In this document: positions 1 to 7,039 of the stretch, piece by piece
Numbering within the stretch: the first letter of the stretch is position 1
Layout: each line of letters begins with the position of its first letter
Assembly (NCBI RefSeq): GCF_005250615.1
Contig: NZ_SULM01000001.1
Location: 186,001-250,000 of the forward strand
Length of the DNA: 64,000 nt
From: Pseudomonas rhizoryzae
Lineage (GTDB): Bacteria; Pseudomonadota; Gammaproteobacteria; Pseudomonadales; Pseudomonadaceae
Direction: 5' to 3'
Notes under the pieces: generated by a model
What the model saw: only the letters and a program-made list of their open reading frames with translations
What the model was told of the DNA's origin: nothing
The model's database searches: none
Program-made: the position numbers and the translations under genes

Positions 1-180
1 GCTCTGGGAAAGCTTCTTCGACTGTACGATGACCTGGCCGGAAATGTCGTAATGCTTGGGCAGCAGCAGCGCCAGGGCCAGGGTCATCAGGGTGAAGACC
101 AGGAATACCCGCTTGATCAGGCGACTGTTGGCGAAGAACACCCGCAGGAATTCGTGGAGATAATTTTCCATCTTGTTCAT
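1..180 (-). CDS. Polysaccharide chain-length determinant (Wzz/GumC-like), N-terminal part only
   Basis: The first 60 codons of a gene that runs off the left edge of the window. The product begins MNKMENYLHEFLRVFFANSR and has a transmembrane segment at about residues 23-41, followed by a periplasmic start (HYDISGQVIVQSKK). This short cytoplasmic tail, membrane helix, then beta-rich periplasmic start is typical of inner-membrane polysaccharide co-polymerases that set chain length. It starts 10 bp after the Wza-like export gene, so it is the fifth gene of the exopolysaccharide operon. The assignment rests on the N-terminus and the neighbours. Whether it carries a C-terminal kinase cannot be seen, but a separate kinase-like gene lies upstream. 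Confidence 0.6.
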   Translation of the reverse strand, partial: MNKMENYLHEFLRVFFANSRLIKRVFLVFTLMTLALALLLPKHYDISGQVIVQSKKLSQS

Positions 181-190
181 CGTGGACCTG

Positions 191-1255
191 CTAGGGCGCC
201 GTGGTGGTAGTGGTGGTAGTCGTCGTGCCACCCTGTTCGCGGTAGACGGTGTCGCCCTTGTTGTCCAGACGATAGGAGAGGCCTACGCCAACCCCCTGGA
301 ACAGCAGTACGTCCGCGAGTTGCTTGCTGAACTGGCCGGCGCGGCTCAGGCGGGTCTTGGGAATGTAGAGCAGGTCATCCGGGCGCAGATAGGCGAAGGC
401 GGCGGCCTTGCCGTCGAGCAGTTTGGCCAGGTTGTAGACTCGTGCCACCACATGGTCGCCCTGGCGTTGCATGATCACGGCCGAGTCCAGCTTGGCGCCG
501 CTGGTGGCGCCACGGGCCAGCGTGAGCGCCTCCAGCACCGAGATGGGGCGGCGAATCGGATAGGCGCCCGGTTGCGCCACTTCGCCGAGGATGTAGACCT
601 CGTTGGGGGCCGTGCTCTTGAGCAGCACGTCCACCTTCATATGGCCGGTCTGGTTGGCGTAGCGGCGGTCCAGTTCGGCTTCCAGCTCGCTGATCGTCAT
701 GCCGCGTACCGAGAGGTTGCCCAGCAGCGGGAAGCTGGCCGTGCCATCGTCGCCAACCAGGATCTCGCGACTCTGGCCATAGCCGGGGTGATTCAGCGTC
801 AGCCTCAGGTTTTCTTCCTTGGACATCAGCTGGGGAACCGACAGCGTGATGTCAGGGTGCCTGAGCACGCGTAGATAGCTGCGAGTGAGCTGCGCCCGGG
901 CCTCGTCCACCGTCAGGCCGCCGATCTTCACGCCATTCACGTAGGGCAACTGGACGACACCATCGGGCATCACCAGGCGCGTACCGTTGAGCTCGGGGAA
1001 ATTGGCGAACAGCAACTCGACCTTGTCCATCGGCTGGATGCGATAGGCCGTGTCGCTGCTGAGACTCATGTGGAAGATGACATCGAGGACGTCCTGCGGG
1101 CGCAGGGCCTGCTGCACCGGCATCACGGTGGTGAGCTGATTCTTGTCGGACGGCGCGGTGAGAATGTCCACCGGCAGGTTCTGGGCATCGGGAACGTTGG
1201 CGCAGCCGAACAGCAACTGGGTCAGGAGCGCTAAGGCGGTAAGGCGGATTTTCAT
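191..1255 (-). CDS. Polysaccharide export lipoprotein, Wza/GumB-like
   Basis: A 354-residue outer-membrane export protein for exopolysaccharide. The chosen ATG gives a lipoprotein signal, MKIRLTALALLTQLLFGC, with the lipobox Cys at residue 18; an upstream in-frame ATG would bury this signal. Poly_export and SLBB-type beta-grasp regions follow (YRIQPMDKVELLFANFPELN near residue 70, then EVYILGEVAQPGAYP near 220). Such proteins form the channel that works with the chain-length determinant, encoded 10 bp downstream. The C-terminus is odd: after EQGG it has nine consecutive threonines and then AP. It lies 17 bp after the kinase-like gene in the same operon. The family is clear; the polymer is unknown. 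Confidence 0.85.
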   Translation of the reverse strand: MKIRLTALALLTQLLFGCANVPDAQNLPVDILTAPSDKNQLTTVMPVQQALRPQDVLDVIFHMSLSSDTAYRIQPMDKVELLFANFPELNGTRLVMPDGVVQLPYVNGVKIGGLTVDEARAQLTRSYLRVLRHPDITLSVPQLMSKEENLRLTLNHPGYGQSREILVGDDGTASFPLLGNLSVRGMTISELEAELDRRYANQTGHMKVDVLLKSTAPNEVYILGEVAQPGAYPIRRPISVLEALTLARGATSGAKLDSAVIMQRQGDHVVARVYNLAKLLDGKAAAFAYLRPDDLLYIPKTRLSRAGQFSKQLADVLLFQGVGVGLSYRLDNKGDTVYREQGGTTTTTTTTTAP

Positions 1256-1272
1256 GACGGGGACCGCATCGG

Positions 1273-1902
1273 CTACAGGTGGTCGTAGATCCACTTGGGC
1301 ATGTAGTACTTACGCTCGTTGAAGACGCAGCCGATCACCTTGGCCGCGGCTTGGGTGAGCCGTTGAACGGCGGCCTGGGCGACTTCCCAACGGGTGTCCT
1401 CGGCCTTGATCACCAGGATCACGCCGTCGACCAGGGCGCTGATGGCCAGGGTGTCGGCCGGTGAATAGATGGCGGCAGCGTCGATCACCACGAAGCGATA
1501 GCGCAGGCGCAATTCATCCAGCAGGTCCTCCAAGACTTCCGGCGGCAGGCGATCGTTGTAGCGTTTCACGTGACCGCTACCCAGGACGTCGAAGGTCCAC
1601 TCGGGCTGGGTGTGGATGCAGTCGTCCAGCGTCGGCGGCGGGGTTTCCAGCAGCAGATCGAGAAAGCCGGGATGATTGGTCAGATTCAGCTGTTGGCTCA
1701 GGGCGGTCGCCGAGAAGCTGGCATCCACCAGCAGGACCCGGCCGCGGCTGGAGCGAGCCAGTTCATTGGCCAGCGCCAAGGCACTGGTGGTGACGCCACT
1801 GCCGGCATTCGCCGCCGTGAGCAGAACCACGCGTTGCTCCTTGTCCATCACGGTACTGGCCAGGTTGACCTCGCTAGGCGAGACGGGTGGCGATAACGGC
1901 AT
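1273..1902 (-). CDS. BY-kinase-like ATPase of exopolysaccharide synthesis (CpsD/ParA fold) with altered Walker A
   Basis: A 209-residue stand-alone relative of bacterial tyrosine kinases that regulate polysaccharide assembly. Visible motifs are a P-loop-like segment NAGSGVTTSALALAN (about residues 33-47), Walker A' RVLLVDASFS (about 56-65) and Walker B-like FVVIDAAA. The position normally held by the catalytic P-loop lysine (GxGKST) is valine here, so ATP binding or phosphotransfer may be altered. The C-terminus ends in a small tyrosine cluster, KYYMPKWIYDHL, reminiscent of BY-kinase autophosphorylation tails but short. It starts 1 bp after the sugar transferase stop. Active kinase or regulatory pseudokinase cannot be decided from sequence. 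Confidence 0.75.
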   Translation of the reverse strand: MPLSPPVSPSEVNLASTVMDKEQRVVLLTAANAGSGVTTSALALANELARSSRGRVLLVDASFSATALSQQLNLTNHPGFLDLLLETPPPTLDDCIHTQPEWTFDVLGSGHVKRYNDRLPPEVLEDLLDELRLRYRFVVIDAAAIYSPADTLAISALVDGVILVIKAEDTRWEVAQAAVQRLTQAAAKVIGCVFNERKYYMPKWIYDHL

Positions 1903-1903
1903 G

Positions 1904-2668
1904 TCAACTGGCTCCTTGGCCGTCGAGAACTTTCAGCGGTGTCTTGCACAGGATGCGCAGATCGAACCAGGGGCTCTGCCGCTCGATGTACAGCATGTCC
2001 AGCTGCACGCGCTCGTCGAAGCCCAGGTTGCTGCGACCGGATACCTGCCACAGCCCCGTGATGCCCGGGTAGATGCTCAGCCGGGCAAGATGATTGGGTA
2101 GATAGGTGTCCGCCTTGAAGGAGGTAGGACGCGGCCCGACCAGGCGCATGTCGCCACGTATCACATTGAGCAGGTTGGGTAATTCATCGATGCTGGTGCG
2201 CCGCAGCCAGCGACCGATGGGGGTGACCCTTGGGTCCCGGTCCACCTTGAAGTCGATGGCGTTCGCTCCGTGCTTGTTCAGGTGCTGCAGCGAACTCTTG
2301 AGCGCTTCGGCGTTGGCCACCATGGTGCGGAACTTGTACATGCCGAAGCGGCGCCCGCGAAAGCCGGTACGTTGCTGTACGAACAGTACCGGCCCCGGTC
2401 CGCTGGCCTTTACCAGAATCGCGACCAACAGGAGCAAGGGGGATAGCAGCAACAGCAGCAGGGCTGCGAGAGCCGCAGAAGTGAATCTTTTGCTGCGCGA
2501 CAGCGCCCAGGAGCGGCCACCCGGACGCCCCGTCACCCAGGATATATCCTGCTTGGCCAGCGCCTGATCGATGCGGGCTCGCAACTCGGGGTTGCGCCTT
2601 TCCCGTCGGGATTCGGCGTGGGTCTTGGCGAAGTCGGCAAGCTTTCCCGACAGCGGATCCAGTTGCAT
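1904..2668 (-). CDS. Undecaprenyl-phosphate sugar phosphotransferase (bacterial sugar transferase family)
   Basis: A 254-residue initiating glycosyltransferase that puts the first sugar-phosphate on undecaprenyl phosphate at the inner membrane. One hydrophobic helix (about residues 63-84, LAALLLLLLSPLLLLVAILV) precedes the catalytic domain. The domain contains KFRTM, DELPNLLNVIRGDMRLVGPR and YPGITGLWQVSGRS, all signatures of the PglC/WbaP/EpsL-type catalytic module. There is no multi-helix N-terminal region as in full-length WbaP, so it is the short form. The start MQLDPLSGK was chosen because it sits 2 bp after the epimerase stop. The sugar transferred is not evident; the neighbouring epimerase suggests a UDP-hexuronate or UDP-hexose supply. 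Confidence 0.88.
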   Translation of the reverse strand: MQLDPLSGKLADFAKTHAESRRERRNPELRARIDQALAKQDISWVTGRPGGRSWALSRSKRFTSAALAALLLLLLSPLLLLVAILVKASGPGPVLFVQQRTGFRGRRFGMYKFRTMVANAEALKSSLQHLNKHGANAIDFKVDRDPRVTPIGRWLRRTSIDELPNLLNVIRGDMRLVGPRPTSFKADTYLPNHLARLSIYPGITGLWQVSGRSNLGFDERVQLDMLYIERQSPWFDLRILCKTPLKVLDGQGAS

Positions 2669-2670
2669 GC

Positions 2671-3723
2671 TCAGCGATCTCCCAGCGCGAGATTGGTCAC
2701 GCTCGGGTTGACCGCCAGCCGGTGATAGGCGCGGAACCAATCCACGAAGAGGCGCAGCCCCTCTTCGAGAGTGACCTGGGGGACAAAGCCAATGGCGGTC
2801 TCCAGAGGGCCGCAATCGGCGAAGGTGTGCAGCACGTCGCCGGGCTGCCTGGGCAGCAACTGCAGTTCCGCCTTGTGTCCCAGGCATTCTTCCAGCAGCG
2901 CGACATAGCGCCGGAGATACACCGGGCGATTGCCTCCGATGTTGTAGAGTCGCCAGGGCGCCCGGCTGCCGGCTGGGTCCGGTGCCTGGTCATTCCAGGT
3001 CGGGTCGTGCTGCGGTGCGGCGGGTAGCAGACGCACCAGGGCTTCGACGATGTCGTCGATGTAGGTGAAGTCGCGTTGGTGTTCACCGAAGTTGAACAGG
3101 CGGATCGGCCGGCCTTCGACGATCGACTTGGCGAATAGCATCGGCGACATGTCGGGACGCCCCCAGGGCCCATAGACGGTGAAGAAGCGCAGCCCGGTCG
3201 CGGGTAGTTGATAGAGATGGCTGTAGCTGTGCGCCATCAGCTCGTTGGCTTTCTTGCTGGCGGCATAGAGCGACAGCGGATGATCCGTGCGATCCGCCAC
3301 GGCATAGGGGGTGGCGCCGTTGGCGCCGTACACCGAACTGGAAGAGGCGAACAGCAGATGGCCTACCGGCTGGTGCCGACAGGCTTCCAGCACATTGAGG
3401 AAGCCCTTGAGGTTGCTGTCGAGATAGGCAGTTGGATTGACCAGCGAATAACGGACACCGGCCTGGGCCGCCAGGTGAACGACCGCCTCGGGTCTTTCCT
3501 GGGCGAATAGCCGCAGCAGCGCGTCCAGATCGCTGATGTCCTGCCGGTACATCGCGAAACCGCCCACGTCGGCCTTGATCCAGGCGAGGCGCTGTTCCTT
3601 CAGCTGTGGCGAGTAGTAGTCGTTGAAGTTGTCCAGGCCCACGACATCATGACCATCCCGCAGGAGGCGGCGGGTCAGATGAGCACCGATGAAGCCGGCC
3701 GCGCCAGTGACTAGAACCTTCAA
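2671..3723 (-). CDS. NAD-dependent sugar epimerase (UDP-glucuronate 4-epimerase-like)
   Basis: A 350-residue extended short-chain dehydrogenase/reductase. It starts MKVLVTGAAGFIGAHLTRRL, with the GxxGxxG NAD-binding motif, followed by GLDNFNDYYSP, a form typical of UDP-glucuronate epimerases. The catalytic Tyr-x-x-x-Lys is in LYAASKKANELM, followed by TGLRFFTVYGPWGRPDM. It would supply an epimerised nucleotide sugar for the polysaccharide made by the next genes. The start codon is TTG, preceded by GAGG at about 8 bp. That TTG overlaps the TGA of a 74-codon upstream frame, suggesting translational coupling. The exact substrate is inferred only from family resemblance. Confidence 0.85.
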   Translation of the reverse strand: MKVLVTGAAGFIGAHLTRRLLRDGHDVVGLDNFNDYYSPQLKEQRLAWIKADVGGFAMYRQDISDLDALLRLFAQERPEAVVHLAAQAGVRYSLVNPTAYLDSNLKGFLNVLEACRHQPVGHLLFASSSSVYGANGATPYAVADRTDHPLSLYAASKKANELMAHSYSHLYQLPATGLRFFTVYGPWGRPDMSPMLFAKSIVEGRPIRLFNFGEHQRDFTYIDDIVEALVRLLPAAPQHDPTWNDQAPDPAGSRAPWRLYNIGGNRPVYLRRYVALLEECLGHKAELQLLPRQPGDVLHTFADCGPLETAIGFVPQVTLEEGLRLFVDWFRAYHRLAVNPSVTNLALGDR

Positions 3724-3944
3724 GTCCGGGCCTCTGGATAGGCGACGAATCGGCGTTCGCCAGTATGGGGAGATGGGCTCGGAGGAGTATCACCCAGTTG
3801 CGAGGTCACAACGTTGCGGTGGTTTACAGGCAGCGGGTAGACACGGTGCACGACAGCCTGTCCAAGCCACATGGGAAGCTCGGACAAGAAAGCGGTGTCT
3901 GGCTTCAAGCCTGCACAATCCAAGTTCGAAGCACTGGTGTTCAT
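3720..3944 (-). CDS. Small hypothetical ORF (74 aa), possibly leader of the exopolysaccharide operon
   Basis: An unrecognised 74-residue frame that starts MNTSASNLDCAGLKPD and ends in YPEART. In its favour, AGGAAG lies just before the ATG, and its TGA overlaps the TTG start of the epimerase (TTGA). Such overlaps are typical of coupled genes. Against it, third-position GC looks lower than in neighbouring genes, no domain is recognisable, and it has no clear membrane segment or signal. It may be a short leader peptide that controls epimerase translation, or a chance frame. Confidence 0.35.
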   Translation of the reverse strand: MNTSASNLDCAGLKPDTAFLSELPMWLGQAVVHRVYPLPVNHRNVVTSQLGDTPPSPSPHTGERRFVAYPEART

Positions 3945-4360
3945 GATCTTCCTGACCAGATGGAGTACGAAGGCCTGACCAGATTGATATCAAAAGGCCA
4001 CTTTATGATTTGTGAATTCCATCACTTTTTTAAGGCCTTTAGAAATAACTTTTTACAAATAAGCTGGTAAAAAAAGTCGACCCTATGGCGTCAGAATTTG
4101 ATCGGTCTTCGGCCGTATACGGATAAAGGCAAGGCGTAACGACCGTCTGGCTGATCCAGACGGTGATTACCGCTAAAAAGCTTGGAGAGGTGCGGGGGCA
4201 GCACGAGGGCTATGAGGCATGCTGCGCCAGAGTCAGGCTAAGCAAGCTGGAGAGGCGGTTCGTTGAGCACCGCCTTTAGCGACTGGACGAGCGGGGTGCC
4301 GAGTTGTCCGCGTCGGAGCGCTGAGCCAGGGAGGTGATTCTTTTGGTCCTAGGTCATCAC
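3945..4360. other. Intergenic stretch between cobA and the exopolysaccharide genes
   Basis: About 416 bp with no convincing gene. The part at roughly 3980-4085 is distinctly AT-rich with several A/T runs and is the obvious place for the exopolysaccharide operon promoter on the minus strand, although I could not pick a good -35/-10 pair. A 9-bp inverted repeat lies at 4142-4164. Nothing else is recognised. Confidence 0.5.
4142..4164. repeat. Perfect inverted repeat (hairpin)
   Basis: ACCGTCTGG and CCAGACGGT flank a 5-nt CTGAT centre. No T-run follows on either strand, so it is a poor intrinsic terminator. It lies about 200 bp past the cobA stop and could be an operator, a transcript-stabilising hairpin or neutral. 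Confidence 0.5.
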
Positions 4361-5113
4361 TCAGGCGCTGGCCTGATCGGCGAAACTCAGCGCCTGTTGC
4401 AGGGCCGCCTGGCCGACCACCTCGCCGATCACCAGGATCGCCGGGCTTTTCAGCTGGAAGAGGGCGGCGTCCACCTGCAGGTCCAGCAGGGTCGAGCGCC
4501 CTTCGCGTTGGGTCGGCAGAGAGGCGTTCTCGATCATGGCTACCGGGGTGCTCGTCGGCAGGCCGCCGTCCAGCAGGCCTTGCTGGATCTCGCTCAGACG
4601 GGCCACGCCCATGTACACCACCAGAGTGGTCCCGGTGGCTGCCAGGGCGGACCAGTTGGGGGCGCTGTCGTCCTGGGTGTGGGCGGTGACCAGGGTCACG
4701 CCGCGGGCGACGCCTCTCAGGGTGAGGGAGATGCCGCAGGCGGTGGCACCGGCCAGGCCGGCGGTGATGCCGTTGACGATCTCGCTCTGCACGCCACGGG
4801 CGGCCAGCCACTCGGCTTCTTCGCCGGCCCGGCCGAAGATGCAGGGATCGCCGCCCTTGAGCCGGGCCACGCAGCGACCCTGGCGGGCATAGCGCAGCAT
4901 CAGCCGATGGATGAAGGCCTGGGGCGTGGAGCGACAGCCGCCTCTCTTGCCGACGCGGATCACCCGGGCGCCCGGGCAGTGCTCGAGCACGGCCGGGTTG
5001 ACCAGATCGTCGATCATCACCACCTCGGCCTCGCCCAGGGCGCGCACCGCCTTGAGGGTGAGCAGCTCGGGATCGCCAGGGCCGGCACCGATCAACCAGA
5101 CTTTTCCGCTCAT
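4361..5113 (-). CDS. cobA: Uroporphyrinogen-III C-methyltransferase (SUMT)
   Basis: A 250-residue SAM-dependent methyltransferase that makes precorrin-2 from uroporphyrinogen III, the first step to siroheme and cobalamin. Family motifs are GAGPGDPELLTLKA (near residue 9), VGKRGG and RLKGGDPCIFGRAGEE (about 85-100). It is the stand-alone SUMT without the CysG dehydrogenase/ferrochelatase domain. It follows the nitrate transporter genes on the same strand, which suggests that it serves siroheme supply for assimilatory nitrite reductase. It is not simply co-transcribed: the 239-bp gap upstream holds its own sigma-54-like promoter and an ANTAR-type attenuator leader. The start is preceded by GAGAGGTAG about 5 bp away. 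Confidence 0.93.
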   Translation of the reverse strand: MSGKVWLIGAGPGDPELLTLKAVRALGEAEVVMIDDLVNPAVLEHCPGARVIRVGKRGGCRSTPQAFIHRLMLRYARQGRCVARLKGGDPCIFGRAGEEAEWLAARGVQSEIVNGITAGLAGATACGISLTLRGVARGVTLVTAHTQDDSAPNWSALAATGTTLVVYMGVARLSEIQQGLLDGGLPTSTPVAMIENASLPTQREGRSTLLDLQVDAALFQLKSPAILVIGEVVGQAALQQALSFADQASA

Positions 5114-5156
5114 CCGAGCTACCTCTCGTGTTGGAAGAAACGCTAACGCAAAAAAA

Positions 5157-5185
5157 GGCGTCCCGCTGCAAGCAGCTGGGACGCC
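5157..5185 (-). terminator. Attenuator terminator in cobA leader
   Basis: GGCGTCCC pairs with GGGACGCC around an inner GCTG/CAGC stem. On the minus strand it is followed by a run of seven T. It sits between the cobA promoter and the cobA start, so it must be read through for expression. Its 5' arm overlaps the second ANTAR-type hairpin (5179-5192), making the two folds mutually exclusive. Confidence 0.85.
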
Positions 5186-5224
5186 TTTGTCCTGAAGCGT
5201 CTTTCCTCGCCGTTGAAGAAAGAC
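5179..5224 (-). promoter_or_regulatory. ANTAR-binding leader RNA motif (two hexaloop hairpins) upstream of cobA
   Basis: On the minus strand the first hairpin (5199-5224) has a 10-bp stem (GTCTTTCTTC with GAGGAAAGAC, one G-U pair) and hexaloop AACGGC. The second (5179-5192) has stem GGAC/GTCC and hexaloop AAAGGC. Both loops have A at position 1 and G at position 4, the hallmark of RNAs bound by ANTAR antiterminators such as NasR and EutV. The 3' half of the second hairpin is also the 5' arm of the terminator at 5157-5185. The established model is that an activated ANTAR protein holds these hairpins and prevents termination. A NIT-ANTAR protein is encoded at 8604-9848. Confidence 0.82.
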
Positions 5225-5242
5225 CTATGTTGTTTGAGGATT

Positions 5243-5258
5243 TGCAGTCTTCATGCCA
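5243..5258 (-). promoter_or_regulatory. Sigma-54 (-24/-12) promoter of cobA
   Basis: Minus-strand TGGCATGAAGACTGCA matches the sigma-54 consensus TGGCACGnnnnTTGCA with two mismatches and the correct 10-nt spacing between GG and GC. Transcription would start near 5232, just before the first ANTAR hairpin. This implies control by NtrC or another enhancer-binding protein. Confidence 0.7.
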
Positions 5259-5311
5259 GGTGTTCAAGCCCCGATTTGCTGGGGTTTGCAGGCCGGTAGC
5301 GGGGAAAGACT

Positions 5312-5346
5312 GCCCTCTTTCAAAGCGGGATGCCTCAAAAGAGGGC
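5312..5346 (-). terminator. Hairpin after nrtC, probable transcription end of the nrtABC operon
   Basis: GCCCTCTTT and AAAGAGGGC form a 9-bp stem around a 17-nt loop. It begins 7 bp past the nrtC stop. The T-tract after it is poor, so termination efficiency is uncertain. Confidence 0.45.
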
Positions 5347-5352
5347 GGCGAC

Positions 5353-6153
5353 TCAGGCCACGGCGCCTGGATGGCCGTGCTTTTCGTAGAGGAAGCTCAG
5401 CACCGCATGGCGGTAGAAGTTGTAGCGGGGGTCGTCCACCAGGGTGATGCGATCGCGCGGGCGCGGCAGGTCGATGGTGAGGATCTCGCCGATGGTGGCG
5501 GCCGGGCCGTTGGTCATCATGACGATCCGATCCGAGAGCAGCACCGCCTCGTCCACATCGTGGGTGATCATCATCACCGTGTTGTGCAATTCGCTCTGGA
5601 TACGCATCACCTCATCCTGCAGGTGCGCCCGGGTGAGGGCGTCCAGGGCGCCGAAAGGCTCGTCCAGGAGCAGCACCTTGGGCTCCATGGCCAGGGCACG
5701 GGCGATGCCGACGCGCTGCTTCATGCCGCCGGAGATCTCGCTGGGCCTTTTGTGCAGGGCATGGCTCATGTTGACCATGTCCAGGTTGTGCAGCGTCCAG
5801 GCGTGGCGTTCGGCCTTGTTCTTGGTGTGCTTGAACACCTTGTCCACGGCCAGGGCGACGTTCTCGTAGACGGTCAGCCAGGGCAGCAGCGAGTGGTTCT
5901 GGAACACCAGGCTGCGCTCCGGGCCGGGACCGCGGACCTCGCGATTCTCCAGCAGGATCGAACCGGAGGTGGGCTCGATCAAGCCAGCGACAATGTTGAG
6001 CACCGTCGACTTGCCGCAGCCGGAGTGGCCGATGATGGAGATGTATTCGCCGCGTTCGATCTTGAGATTGACGTCGCGCAGCACCGTGGAGGTCATGCCA
6101 TTGCGGGTGAAACTCTTGTCGACGTGCTCGATGCTCAGGTAGGGCTTGGCCAT
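5353..6153 (-). CDS. nrtC: Nitrate/nitrite ABC transporter, ATP-binding subunit (NrtC/NrtD type)
   Basis: A 266-residue ATPase that powers nitrate import with the NrtB permease. It has Walker A GHSGCGKST (about residues 40-48), signature SGGMKQRVGIARAL, Walker B VLLLDEPFGALD and switch histidine ITHDVDEA. It lacks the solute-binding-like C-terminal extension of cyanobacterial NrtC, so structurally it is closer to NrtD/NasD. The start MAKPYLSIEHV lies 11 bp after nrtB. It is the last gene of nrtA-nrtB-nrtC. Taurine/sulfonate-type ATPases are related, but the adjacent Tat-exported NrtA and nasR support nitrate. Confidence 0.9.
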   Translation of the reverse strand: MAKPYLSIEHVDKSFTRNGMTSTVLRDVNLKIERGEYISIIGHSGCGKSTVLNIVAGLIEPTSGSILLENREVRGPGPERSLVFQNHSLLPWLTVYENVALAVDKVFKHTKNKAERHAWTLHNLDMVNMSHALHKRPSEISGGMKQRVGIARALAMEPKVLLLDEPFGALDALTRAHLQDEVMRIQSELHNTVMMITHDVDEAVLLSDRIVMMTNGPAATIGEILTIDLPRPRDRITLVDDPRYNFYRHAVLSFLYEKHGHPGAVA

Positions 6154-6164
6154 GGGGGAGTCCT

Positions 6165-7010
6165 CTAGTTCGCGGTGCCGCGGGTGACCAGCCGGCCGAT
6201 GAGGGCCACTAACCGGTCGAGCAGGAAGCCGATGACGCCGACGTAGACCAGCGCCAGGATGATGTCGCTGATGCGCGAGGCGTTCCAGGCATCCCAGATG
6301 AAGAAGCCGATGCCGACGCCGCCGATCAGCATCTCGGCGGCGATGATGGCCAGCCACGACAGGCCGACGCCGATGCGCAGGCCGGAGAAGATGTAGGGCG
6401 CCGCCGCCGGCAGCATGATCTTATGGAAGTATTCCCAGCCGTTCAGGCGCAGCACCCGCGCCACGTTGCGGTAGTCCTCGGGGATGTTGCGGATGCCTAC
6501 CGAGGTATTGATGATGATCGGCCAGATCGCCGTGATGAAGATGACGAACAGCGCCGAGGGGTGGCTGTCCTTGAAGCCGGCCAGGGACAGCGGCAGCCAG
6601 GCCAGCGGCGGTACGGTACGCAGGATCTGGAACAGCGGATCGAGACCGCGCATGGCCCAGGCCGATTGGCCGACCAGTACCCCCAGGGCGATGCCCACCA
6701 CCGCGGCCAGCAGATAGCCGTAGGCGACCCGTTCGAGGCTGGCGAGCAGCTGCCAGGCCATGCCCACGTCGTTGCCGCCATTGTCATAGAAGGGTTGGGT
6801 GATCAGCTCCCAGGTGTCGCTGACCACCTGGCTCGGCGGCGGCAGGGCCGCGCCGGGGCGGCTGCACAGCAACTGCCAGACGATCAGCAGCAGGGCGCCC
6901 ACTACCAGTGGCGGCAGGCCGTTGCGCAGCACCTGCTGGGTGAGACGACGCAGCCGAGTCTGCGGGCGAAAGGTCGCGAGGGCCTTGGGCGGCTGGGTGT
7001 GGGCATTCAT
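6165..7010 (-). CDS. nrtB: Nitrate ABC transporter permease
   Basis: A 281-residue inner-membrane permease (ntrB subfamily). After a cytoplasmic N-terminus of about 35 residues come six predicted membrane segments. The EAA-type loop that contacts the ATPase is visible around VLRLNGWEYFHKIMLPAAA, in the second half. The ATG (MNAHTQPP) was preferred over a GTG three codons upstream because AGGAG lies 8 bp before the ATG. It is 11 bp from nrtC and 29 bp from nrtA, consistent with one operon. Confidence 0.92.
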   Translation of the reverse strand: MNAHTQPPKALATFRPQTRLRRLTQQVLRNGLPPLVVGALLLIVWQLLCSRPGAALPPPSQVVSDTWELITQPFYDNGGNDVGMAWQLLASLERVAYGYLLAAVVGIALGVLVGQSAWAMRGLDPLFQILRTVPPLAWLPLSLAGFKDSHPSALFVIFITAIWPIIINTSVGIRNIPEDYRNVARVLRLNGWEYFHKIMLPAAAPYIFSGLRIGVGLSWLAIIAAEMLIGGVGIGFFIWDAWNASRISDIILALVYVGVIGFLLDRLVALIGRLVTRGTAN

Positions 7011-7039
7011 GGGCGGCACTCCTGTCAGGATGGTGGGCG

